Assembly (NCBI GenBank): GCA_910595805.1
Contig: CAJVCK010000018.1
Coordinates: forward strand, 1-11,654
Reading direction: 5' to 3'
Source of the DNA: an uncultured Candidatus Thioglobus sp.
GTDB taxonomy: Bacteria > Pseudomonadota > Gammaproteobacteria > PS1 > Thioglobaceae
Length of the DNA: 11,654 bases
Numbering within the stretch: position 1 is the first letter of the stretch; the number at the start of each line of letters is the position of its first letter. A program made the position numbers and the translations under genes. Of this stretch, positions 6,407 to 11,654 are shown in pieces. The notes beneath the pieces were generated by a model, which saw only the letters and a program-made list of their open reading frames with translations, searched no databases and was not told the origin of the DNA.

Positions 6407-8251
6407 CTATAAACGCTCAGTAAAAATTTCTAATTCTGAGTTTTTTCTAAGAGTTGTTAAAATGCTCTTGAACATCTCGTCAGACTCAAAATTAAGTAAT
6501 GCACTAGCTAATGCCTCACTAGAAGACCCTTCCAAAGACTTTACAGCTGACAACGCGTAAACAACTGCCTGTCTCTTGCCTAAGCTTTTGGCACTATAGG
6601 TTGTGTTATTATCGGGTTTAGGCAAAGCAAACACTTGGTTAACTATCGCAACATCTGCTTTATCAGAGTCTCGCTTAATCCAGCCTACCTTATCCCATTT
6701 AAGTTGGTTTTTATCCATTAAATCCTGTGCCAACTTAGTGTCACCCTTAGTTAATGAATCTGAAATTTTCTTTGCGATATCATCAACAAATGTTTTCGCC
6801 AATAACGCTGTTAAATGTGTATTAATCTCACCTTTGACTTCGTCAAAAGTTTTTTGACGTTGCGCTAATTTATCTTTTACTCTCAATACCGCAAATTTGT
6901 CATCAGATAACTCAATCAGCTCAGAGTTTTCGCCTTTATTCAAAACCAAATCACTATAAGCAACAGATATGAATTTTGGGTCGAATTCAGTTGAATTTTG
7001 AGCAAAAAATCCAGAACTATTTAGTTTTAAGCTCATCTGATCAGAGGCCTCTTCTAAACTAGCCTCATAAGCTAAGTTTGTTAATTGCTCAGTTAAATCG
7101 TAAAGTGTTTTTTGTGCTTTTGTTTGCTTGTATAGCTTGGTTAGATCATTACGCACAGAATCAAATGGCTTAACCTCGCCCACTTGAATTGAATTTAATT
7201 TAATCACGTGATAACCAAATTCTGTTTTAACAGGATCACTAATTTCATTAACTTTCATACTAAACACTTTGTCTTCAAATTCAGGCATCATTACACCTAA
7301 TGTGAAAAATCCTAAATCACCACCAGCATCTTTTGATCCTGTATCTTGAGAATGCTTTTCTGCCAATTTAGCAAAATCAATACCTGAGTTTAATTGGGTA
7401 ATAATCTGATCAGCTTGCTGCTTAGACTCAACCAGAATATGTTGAGCTTTACGCTCTTCTTCAGTCGTAAAACGCTCCTTTTCATCTTCATAAAAATTAA
7501 ATAATTCATCATCATTAACTTCTATATCTTTGGCAACAGAGCCAAGTGATAATTCAATATAGTCGACTTTAATTTTTTGTGGTTCAAAAAAAGATTTAGA
7601 TTGTTGATCGTAATACTCTTTTACGCTCTTTGTATTAACTTTAACCTTACCCAGGTAATCATTTGCGTTTAGCTTAATATAATTAAATTCACGCTGTTGG
7701 TTGTTTAACTTTTGCACATTACTTAAGACAATAGGCGTAATAAAAGCAGAATCCAACAAATTATATTTAATTTGGCTTTGTGTTAACTCTGTCGCCTTCA
7801 CAGCCTCATATTGAGTATTGCTATAACCATTCAACCTTAACATTTGCTTATATCTATCTAGAGAAAACTGGCCATCGACTTTAAAAACATTGTTAGATTG
7901 AATTAAAATTTGTAATTCTTCTGCAGTCGTTATATGGCCCAACTTGTTAGCAAGCTGACTCAATAAACGTCTGTTGATCATTGATTCAAGGGTTGATTGC
8001 TTTAGCGTATTATCAAATTCAGCTGTGTATTTCTCAGCTAATTCCTGCTGCAAACGTCTCTTTTTAGTATTAAACTCCGATCGAAAATCTTCCTGTAAGA
8101 TTTCATCATCATTCACAATGGCAACAACATTAGAAGAGCCGTTAAAATCAACACCATAAAGTGCAGTAATAACAAAAGTAAGTGAAATTAAGCCGACAAT
8201 AATATAAGTAATAACACCTTTAGAATTTTCCTTAATTGATTTTAACAACAT
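6407..8251 (-). CDS. ppiD: Membrane-anchored periplasmic folding factor PpiD (SurA-like, parvulin domain)
   Basis: PpiD is an inner-membrane chaperone near the SecYEG exit that meets newly exported proteins. The 614-residue protein (E. coli 623) has a short cytoplasmic N-terminus, one membrane segment at about 13-33, and a periplasmic remainder. A SurA-like N-terminal chaperone region follows (about 41-180), with VNDDEI and the FKVDGQFSLDRY block matching E. coli PpiD. A parvulin domain lies at about 264-356: AQHILV (His271), GGDLGFF (310-316), MMPEFE (321-326) and FGYHVIKL (345-352). These motifs are complete, unlike E. coli PpiD, whose single parvulin domain lacks detectable isomerase activity. 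The C-terminal part (about 360-614) is a second chaperone-like region. No ribosome binding site is obvious before the ATG. Its place beyond hupB and two tRNA genes is conserved in other gammaproteobacteria. Confidence 0.95.
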   Translation of the reverse strand: MLLKSIKENSKGVITYIIVGLISLTFVITALYGVDFNGSSNVVAIVNDDEILQEDFRSEFNTKKRRLQQELAEKYTAEFDNTLKQSTLESMINRRLLSQLANKLGHITTAEELQILIQSNNVFKVDGQFSLDRYKQMLRLNGYSNTQYEAVKATELTQSQIKYNLLDSAFITPIVLSNVQKLNNQQREFNYIKLNANDYLGKVKVNTKSVKEYYDQQSKSFFEPQKIKVDYIELSLGSVAKDIEVNDDELFNFYEDEKERFTTEEERKAQHILVESKQQADQIITQLNSGIDFAKLAEKHSQDTGSKDAGGDLGFFTLGVMMPEFEDKVFSMKVNEISDPVKTEFGYHVIKLNSIQVGEVKPFDSVRNDLTKLYKQTKAQKTLYDLTEQLTNLAYEASLEEASDQMSLKLNSSGFFAQNSTEFDPKFISVAYSDLVLNKGENSELIELSDDKFAVLRVKDKLAQRQKTFDEVKGEINTHLTALLAKTFVDDIAKKISDSLTKGDTKLAQDLMDKNQLKWDKVGWIKRDSDKADVAIVNQVFALPKPDNNTTYSAKSLGKRQAVVYALSAVKSLEGSSSEALASALLNFESDEMFKSILTTLRKNSELEIFTERL

Positions 8252-8310
8252 AATATATTTATATGGAATCTTGCTTACGCACTAAAACCACTAGTTAATA
8301 AAAAATATGA

Positions 8311-8339
8311 ATTATAAACGAAAATACTAACGTACTTAA
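8311..8339 (-). promoter_or_regulatory. Possible ppiD promoter
   Basis: On the minus strand TATAAT (8316-8311) sits 17 nt after TTAAGT (8339-8334, three of six matches to consensus). The predicted start near 8304 leaves a leader of about 50 nt. A promoter is expected here because the tRNA transcript ends at the terminator just upstream. The rest of the 8252-8370 gap holds nothing recognisable. Confidence 0.4.
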
Positions 8340-8368
8340 AAGGCTTTATCTTATGAATGAAAATGGAA

Positions 8369-8403
8369 TAAAAAAAAGGCAGCCAATAGGCTACCTTTTT
8401 TTT
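8369..8403 (-). terminator. Terminator after the tRNA-Val/tRNA-Asp transcript
   Basis: An 8-bp stem (AGGTAGCC with GGCTGCCT, one G-T pair) with a TATT loop is followed on the minus strand by a run of eight T, at plus positions 8370-8377. A T-run on the other side (8396-8403) means it could work in both directions, though no plus-strand gene reads into it. Confidence 0.85.
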
Positions 8404-8406
8404 GTT

Positions 8407-8423
8407 TTTGCAATACTTGCAAA
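8407..8423 (-). other. Small inverted repeat in the 3' trailer of tRNA-Asp
   Basis: TTTGCAA, a 3-nt spacer and TTGCAAA form a perfect 7-bp inverted repeat five bases after the encoded CCA of tRNA-Asp and before the terminator. It could fold in the pre-tRNA trailer and affect 3' processing; it may equally be chance in AT-rich DNA. Confidence 0.35.
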
Positions 8424-8428
8424 TAAAA

Positions 8429-8505
<77 letters not shown>

Positions 8506-8519
8506 TAAAAAATTTTTTT

Positions 8520-8595
8520 TGGTGGGCGCTACAAGACTTGAACTTGTGACCCTCGCCTTGTAAGGGCGATGCTCTACCAACTGAGCTAAGCGCCC
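8520..8595 (-). tRNA. tRNA-Val (anticodon TAC)
   Basis: A complete 76-nt cloverleaf with encoded CCA. The acceptor stem GGGCGCT pairs with AGCGCCC; the anticodon stem TCGCC/GGCGA encloses the loop CTTACAA, giving TAC (valine); the T arm contains GTTCAAGTC; the discriminator base is A. Its 5' end directly abuts the T-run of the hairpin that follows hupB, leaving no spacer. tRNA-Val then tRNA-Asp between hupB and ppiD is a known gammaproteobacterial arrangement. Confidence 0.97.
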
Positions 8596-8631
8596 AAAAA
8601 AAATGCCTAGTACTTAACTAAGCACCGGGCA
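8596..8631 (-). terminator. hupB terminator abutting tRNA-Val
   Basis: A 28-nt hairpin (8604-8631) starts with TGCC and ends with GGCA, has one C-A mismatch and two G-T pairs in the middle, and an AGTT loop. It is followed by eight T on the minus strand (plus 8596-8603), which run straight into the first base of tRNA-Val. It begins 18 nt after the hupB stop codon. Confidence 0.8.
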
Positions 8632-8632
8632 T

Positions 8633-8638
8633 ATTATA
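8633..8638 (-). promoter_or_regulatory. Likely -10 box of the tRNA-Val/tRNA-Asp promoter, nested in the hupB terminator
   Basis: A perfect TATAAT on the minus strand lies between the hupB stop and the hairpin. The predicted start near 8626 falls inside the left arm of the hairpin, after a partly GC-rich discriminator (ATGCCC). The -35 hexamer 17 nt upstream is poor (AGTAAA), so this rests on the -10 and on the need for a tRNA promoter after the terminator. Confidence 0.5.
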
Positions 8639-8648
8639 CTCAAGTAAA

Positions 8649-8924
8649 TTATTTATTTACTGATTCTTTCAATAATTTACCTGCTTTAAATGCTGGAACT
8701 TTAGATGCTGCAATTTGGATTGCCGCACCTGTTTGTGGATTACGACCAGTACGTGCTGCACGGTCTCTTACTAGAAAGCTACCAAAGCCTGTAATTGCAA
8801 CGTTATCACCGCCTGCTAATGCACCAGTAATTGCTCCTGTTGTTGCGTCTAATGCACGCGCTGCATCTGCTTTTGTTAATCCTGAATTTTCTGCAATTGC
8901 TGCTACTAAATCTGATTTGTTCAT
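8649..8924 (-). CDS. hupB: DNA-binding protein HU-beta
   Basis: HU is a small dimeric nucleoid protein that binds and bends DNA with little sequence preference. The 91-residue protein is the family's normal length. It starts [11 protein letters not shown], has the helical dimer half (about 3-38), the signature GFGSF (46-50), and the DNA-gripping arm with ARTGRNP (57-63), where Pro63 is the intercalating residue. The start is fixed by AGGAG at 8934-8938, nine nt before the ATG. In many gammaproteobacteria lon lies directly upstream; here the upstream neighbour is ccmG. Downstream come a terminator and two tRNA genes, then ppiD. A near-consensus promoter and a palindromic leader suggest strong, independently controlled expression. 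HU-alpha and HU-beta are hard to separate on sequence alone; the beta assignment rests on the ppiD linkage. Confidence 0.96.
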   Translation of the reverse strand: MNKSDLVAAIAENSGLTKADAARALDATTGAITGALAGGDNVAITGFGSFLVRDRAARTGRNPQTGAAIQIAASKVPAFKAGKLLKESVNK

Positions 8925-8933
8925 TGATCTATT

Positions 8934-8938
8934 CTCCT
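8934..8938 (-). promoter_or_regulatory. Ribosome binding site of hupB
   Basis: AGGAG on the minus strand, nine nt before the hupB ATG. It is one of few clear Shine-Dalgarno sites in this window, fitting a highly expressed gene. Confidence 0.8.
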
Positions 8939-8966
8939 GTGTTATAAATGTCGTTTTATCTCTGAT

Positions 8967-8985
8967 AAAAACTTGGCAAGTTTTT
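8967..8985. promoter_or_regulatory. 19-bp palindrome in the hupB leader
   Basis: Two perfect 9-nt arms (AAAAACTTG and CAAGTTTTT) flank a single G. It lies about 10-28 nt downstream of the predicted hupB start point. It could be an operator for a dimeric regulator, or an AT-rich hairpin in the leader RNA. Too few GC pairs make a strong terminator unlikely. Confidence 0.45.
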
Positions 8986-9001
8986 TTTAAACTTTAAATG
9001 G

Positions 9002-9029
9002 ATTATCCATCAAAAACCCTTGCTGTCAA
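9002..9029 (-). promoter_or_regulatory. hupB promoter
   Basis: On the minus strand a perfect TTGACA (9029-9024) is followed after 16 nt by GATAAT (9007-9002, five of six matches). The predicted start is near 8995, giving a leader of about 70 nt. This is the best sigma-70 promoter in the window. No convincing terminator for the ccm operon is seen between 9030 and 9074, so some hupB transcription may also come from upstream. Confidence 0.75.
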
Positions 9030-9074
9030 TAGCGTTTGTAATAAATTTAGATAATCTTGTTTATTAGAATTGTC

Positions 9075-9596
9075 TTATATTTTTAATTTTTCAATTAATG
9101 GTAATATTTCACTTTGCCATATACTTGCTGTAATCTCACCAATATGCTTAAAACGGATAACACCTTTTTGATCAACAATAAATGTTTCTGGTGTTGCATA
9201 CACACCTAATTCCAAACCCAACTTACCCTGCTTATCAAAAATAACAAACTTAAATGGATTTCCTAATATATTTAAAAAACGCTCTCCTTCTTTCTTAGTG
9301 TCTTTGTAATTAATGCCGACCATATGCAGATCACTTGTTGCTGCAATGTCATTTAACATTTTATGCTCTGCACGACAAGTAACACACCAGGAAGCCCAGA
9401 CGTTCACTAGTGATATTTTATCTTTTAATTTTTCGTGAGTTGAATATTGCTCTCCCGTATGAAAATCTACCACTTCAAGATTAGGAAAGGTCTTACCTAT
9501 TAAAGGTGAAGGCAGTTTTTTAGTATCCCTTCCTAGACCATCTATAAGAAAATAGGCTAATACAACAAATAAGAATAATGGTAAAAATTTACCCAT
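9075..9596 (-). CDS. ccmG: Thiol:disulfide interchange protein CcmG (DsbE), cytochrome c biogenesis
   Basis: CcmG is a membrane-tethered periplasmic thioredoxin-like protein that helps keep the haem-binding cysteines of apocytochrome c reduced. The 173-residue protein has an N-terminal membrane anchor (about 4-20) and a thioredoxin fold. The active site is WCVTC (Cys71, Cys74) within NVWASWCVTCRAEH, and the cis-proline loop is GVYATPETF (131-139, Pro136), matching CcmG/DsbE rather than TlpA or ResA. Many CcmG proteins, including the one in E. coli, have Pro where Val72 stands. The central INYKD (95-99) and LGNPF (111-115) blocks also match E. coli DsbE. The gene starts 2 nt after the ccmE stop; ccmF would normally lie between them. 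Downstream comes hupB rather than ccmH. Confidence 0.95.
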   Translation of the reverse strand: MGKFLPLFLFVVLAYFLIDGLGRDTKKLPSPLIGKTFPNLEVVDFHTGEQYSTHEKLKDKISLVNVWASWCVTCRAEHKMLNDIAATSDLHMVGINYKDTKKEGERFLNILGNPFKFVIFDKQGKLGLELGVYATPETFIVDQKGVIRFKHIGEITASIWQSEILPLIEKLKI

Positions 9597-9598
9597 AA

Positions 9599-10024
9599 TT
9601 ATTTGTTAGATTCTTCTGTCTTTTTCAAGGCATCAGCTACCTCAGGTGGCATGTAATTTTCATCATGCTTAGCAAGCACTTCTGTCGCCACAAATGTATT
9701 GTTTACTAATGAGCCTGTAGTGATAATGCCTTGCCCCTCTCTAAACAAGTCTGGCAAGATACCAGTATATTCAATGTTAAATTTATTTTTATTATCCGTC
9801 ACATCAAAGTTGACAGTCATATCTTTGCGTTTCACACTACCTTTACCAACCAAGCCACCTAAACGAAAACTTTTACCAATAGGCGCTTTACCCTCTACTA
9901 CTTCGGTAGGTGAGTAAAAATAGTTAGTATTACTACCCAGCGCCTGAAGTAATAAAGTAATGGCCAGCACAGCGCCGACTACTAACAAAGCAACAAATAC
10001 CATTCTATTTTGTCTTTTAGTCAT
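9599..10024 (-). CDS. ccmE: Haem chaperone CcmE
   Basis: CcmE receives haem on the periplasmic side, binds it covalently and passes it to CcmF for attachment to cytochrome c. The 141-residue protein has one N-terminal membrane segment (about 8-29) and an OB-fold domain with RLGGLVGKGSV (54-64). The haem-binding motif LAKHDENYMPPEV (117-129) contains the covalent-bond histidine His120 and Tyr124. Its ATG follows the ccmD stop with no gap (TAA then ATG), and an AGAGG sequence lies 7 nt before the start inside ccmD. The gene is intact and of normal length. Confidence 0.97.
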   Translation of the reverse strand: MTKRQNRMVFVALLVVGAVLAITLLLQALGSNTNYFYSPTEVVEGKAPIGKSFRLGGLVGKGSVKRKDMTVNFDVTDNKNKFNIEYTGILPDLFREGQGIITTGSLVNNTFVATEVLAKHDENYMPPEVADALKKTEESNK

Positions 10025-10189
10025 TTATTTACCTCTTGAATATTTAATGCGTAGTTGGGTAATTGCGTTTTCATGAAGAGATTTTGTTCTAAAAAATAGA
10101 ACAGAAATCACCGCAAAAGTTAAAAAATATGAAAACCATATATAGTAAGTATATTTATCATACGATACTAAATCAAGCAGCTCTATCAC
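10025..10189 (-). CDS. ccmD: CcmD, small membrane subunit of haem export (GTG start)
   Basis: CcmD is a tiny inner-membrane protein that helps release haem-loaded CcmE from CcmC and the CcmAB transporter. This 54-codon frame starts at a GTG overlapping the ccmC stop as GTGA (10186-10189) and ends directly before the ccmE ATG. The product has a short N-terminus, then YDKYTYYIWFSYFLTFAVIS (10-29), where the aromatic YYIWFSY resembles the family's YVWxAY pattern. A single membrane segment at about 15-33 is followed by a basic cytoplasmic tail (FFRTKSLHENAITQLRIKY, then SRGK). Size, topology, sequence and position between ccmC and ccmE all agree. A GGGGG run lies 6-7 nt before the GTG. It is easily missed because of the GTG start. 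Confidence 0.9.
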   Translation of the reverse strand: MIELLDLVSYDKYTYYIWFSYFLTFAVISVLFFRTKSLHENAITQLRIKYSRGK

Positions 10190-10926
10190 CTTTGACCCCC
10201 AGTAATAATTTCCTTAACCCATCGTGAATTTTGCTCTCTTATCAATACTTCGTCTCTGGCTCGCATTAACACTAAAGCGCCGTATAAAAATTTAAAAGCA
10301 AAGCTCATTAACATTAGCGCTATAAACATATCGAGTTGCATTGATACTTTGGTTACGCTCACACTTGAGCCTTGATGTAAGCTATTCCACCACTCTACAG
10401 AATAATAGATAATAGGAATATTAACCAAACCTACAATTGCTAATACTGAAGAGGCTTTAGCTGCAGTTTTAGGATTGTCAAAAGCATTATTAAGAGACAT
10501 ATAAGCTAAATATAAAAATAATAAAATTAGCTCAGACGTTAGGCGAGCGTCCCATACCCACCAAGTGCCCCACATCGGCTTACCCCACACTGCGCCAGTG
10601 ACAAGCGCTAAAAAAGTAAAAGCAGCGCCAATTGGCGCTGAAACAGATGCCACCACATTAGCAAGTTTAATTTGCCAAATAAGGCCAATGGCGCCAGCAA
10701 TTGCCATCACGACATAAATAAGCAAACTCATCCATGCAGCGGGTACATGCACATACATAATACGAACACTATCACCTTGTTGATAATCAGCTGGTGATAC
10801 AACCAACCCCCAATATAGGCCTACTAAAGTTAAAGCGATGAATGGGTATAAAAACCAAGGAATAAGTTTTTCGCTAATTCTGTAAAAATTTTGCGGTGAA
10901 GCAAATGCCTGAATCCATTTCCACAT
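10186..10926 (-). CDS. ccmC: Haem-handling membrane protein CcmC
   Basis: CcmC binds haem on the periplasmic face and loads it onto CcmE. The 246-residue protein has about six membrane segments (about 24-44, 63-84, 93-113, 130-147, 158-176 and 198-222). The tryptophan-rich WWD motif is WGTWWVWD (119-126). The two haem-ligand histidines are His60 (in YVHVPAAW) and His184 (in NSLHQG), the same numbers as in E. coli. The start is 29 nt after the tsaB stop and has no obvious ribosome binding site; the end overlaps ccmD by 4 nt. ccmA and ccmB, usually just upstream, are replaced by tsaB. Confidence 0.97.
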   Translation of the reverse strand: MWKWIQAFASPQNFYRISEKLIPWFLYPFIALTLVGLYWGLVVSPADYQQGDSVRIMYVHVPAAWMSLLIYVVMAIAGAIGLIWQIKLANVVASVSAPIGAAFTFLALVTGAVWGKPMWGTWWVWDARLTSELILLFLYLAYMSLNNAFDNPKTAAKASSVLAIVGLVNIPIIYYSVEWWNSLHQGSSVSVTKVSMQLDMFIALMLMSFAFKFLYGALVLMRARDEVLIREQNSRWVKEIITGGQR

Positions 10927-10955
10927 ATTAATATTAATTATTTAAAAGTTGAGAA

Positions 10956-11606
10956 TTATTTTAATGATTTCTGCGCAACATTATTACGTAAATAAGTTGG
11001 CAATGGTAATTCGTTATCATGTGTATCTTTTTGATCTAAATATAAATCAATCAAATTTTCAGCTTTTGGATAAAAATCTGACACATGATTTGCAATCTTT
11101 GTTTGTTGAGAGAGCTCAGATTTGTAAGCGCTCCAACCTGTACCTACACCGATAAATTCTTGATCTAATACATCAACTTCACTTGGATTTTTAAGGCTTT
11201 CATTAGACAGTTTATGGTTTTGATATACGCCCCAATATACCTCCCCCATACGAGCATCAAGCGCCACAGCAACTTTATTGGATTTGTATTTTTGAGCTGC
11301 ACCAAAACCTACAAGCTCTAAAGTGGAAAAACCCATCGTAGGAATCTCATAGGCTAAAGACATGCCTTGCACTACCCCAACACACATGCGTACACCGGTA
11401 AATGCACCAGGACCTTTTGTGTAAGCAATAGCATCTAAATCAGCTACAACAATACCGGCTTCAGCGAACACTTCATCACACAAAGGCAAAATAAGCCCTG
11501 AACTTTTTGCCACATCTTTAACGAAACGGCTAACTTTCACCCCATTAGTGTAAAGGCTCACTGAGCAAACCTCAGTACAAGTATCGATCGCTAATAAATT
11601 CATCAT
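10956..11606 (-). CDS. tsaB: tRNA threonylcarbamoyladenosine biosynthesis protein TsaB (YeaZ)
   Basis: TsaB is the partner subunit of TsaD in the complex that adds threonylcarbamoyl to A37 of ANN-decoding tRNAs, in the cytoplasm. The 216-residue protein has the ASKHA-fold N-terminus LLAIDTCTEVCSVSLY (4-19), the diagnostic KGPGAFTGVRM (64-74), and ALDARMGEVYWGVY (115-128). Length is near the family norm of about 220-230. Two adjacent ATG codons (11606 and 11603) are possible starts; the second gives MNLLAIDT, closer to family N-termini, and there is no strong ribosome binding site to decide. The stop lies 29 nt before ccmC on the same strand, so tsaB may be the first gene of the ccm transcript. 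Confidence 0.94.
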   Translation of the reverse strand: MMNLLAIDTCTEVCSVSLYTNGVKVSRFVKDVAKSSGLILPLCDEVFAEAGIVVADLDAIAYTKGPGAFTGVRMCVGVVQGMSLAYEIPTMGFSTLELVGFGAAQKYKSNKVAVALDARMGEVYWGVYQNHKLSNESLKNPSEVDVLDQEFIGVGTGWSAYKSELSQQTKIANHVSDFYPKAENLIDLYLDQKDTHDNELPLPTYLRNNVAQKSLK

Positions 11607-11634
11607 TTGATTATTTTACAATTTTCTCAAACTT

Positions 11635-11640
11635 ATTATA
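11635..11640 (-). promoter_or_regulatory. Possible -10 box upstream of tsaB
   Basis: TATAAT on the minus strand predicts a start near 11628, about 22 nt before tsaB. The matching -35 would lie beyond the window's right end, so it cannot be judged. No other promoter is clear for the tsaB-ccmCDEG series. Confidence 0.4.
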
Positions 11641-11654
11641 GATAGTTAAAACCA

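Noticed and set aside
9001..9056. Inverted repeat GATTATC (9001-9007) and GATAATC (9050-9056) flanking the hupB promoter
   Set aside because: Seven AT-rich bases separated by 42 nt are expected by chance, and one copy is simply the -10 region.
10928..10941. AT-only palindrome (ATTAATATTAAT) just before ccmC
   Set aside because: It contains only A and T in an AT-rich gap, so it is likely to arise by chance; no promoter or operator pattern supports it.
10949..11155. A 68-codon plus-strand frame opposite the end of tsaB, and another at 9699-9917 opposite ccmE
   Set aside because: Both are antisense to well-supported genes and lack ribosome binding sites or family features.

Overview
The window is an ordinary, gene-dense chromosomal stretch of an AT-rich gammaproteobacterium. 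The evidence is the gene order hupB - tRNA-Val - tRNA-Asp - ppiD with fabI next to ppiD, which is a familiar gammaproteobacterial arrangement (from memory it matches Pseudomonas), together with a System I cytochrome c maturation cluster and proteins closest in motif to E. coli and Pseudomonas homologues. The low GC and compact overlapping genes would fit the SUP05/Thioglobus and thiotrophic-symbiont group, but that placement is a guess. There is no sign of a mobile element, CRISPR array, prophage or defence system.

Layout. Positions 1-5517 (minus strand) hold a tightly overlapping five-gene series, read from right to left: a family 5 peptide/solute-binding lipoprotein, lspA (signal peptidase II), thiO (glycine oxidase), a small secreted Lcl/DUF1566-domain protein, and recJ (running off the left edge). 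Every junction overlaps, by 4, 4, 8 and 11 nt, so they are probably one transcript. Only 30 bp separates this operon from the divergent fabI gene (plus strand, 5548-6333), the only plus-strand gene. A perfect 38-bp palindrome acts as a shared terminator between fabI and the converging ppiD (6407-8251, minus). Upstream of ppiD lie a terminator, tRNA-Asp, tRNA-Val and hupB, all minus strand.

Positions 9075-11606 (minus) hold tsaB - ccmC - ccmD - ccmE - ccmG. ccmD is a 54-codon gene with a GTG start, wedged between ccmC and ccmE with no free space. ccmF, normally between ccmE and ccmG, is missing from that place, and ccmA, ccmB and ccmH are not in the window.

Functions. LspA matures lipoproteins, and the gene just before it encodes a lipoprotein precursor. 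FabI supplies fatty acids for membranes, PpiD helps fold proteins leaving the Sec channel, CcmC/D/E/G carry haem and reductant for c-type cytochromes, ThiO feeds thiazole synthesis, TsaB serves tRNA t6A modification, RecJ is a repair exonuclease and HU-beta shapes the nucleoid.

No undescribed multi-gene system was found. The most interesting points are local: a tRNA promoter that appears to sit inside the hupB terminator, a binding lipoprotein with a second membrane anchor at its C-terminus and no transporter genes beside it, the unusual make-up of the overlapping operon, and the gap in the ccm cluster.
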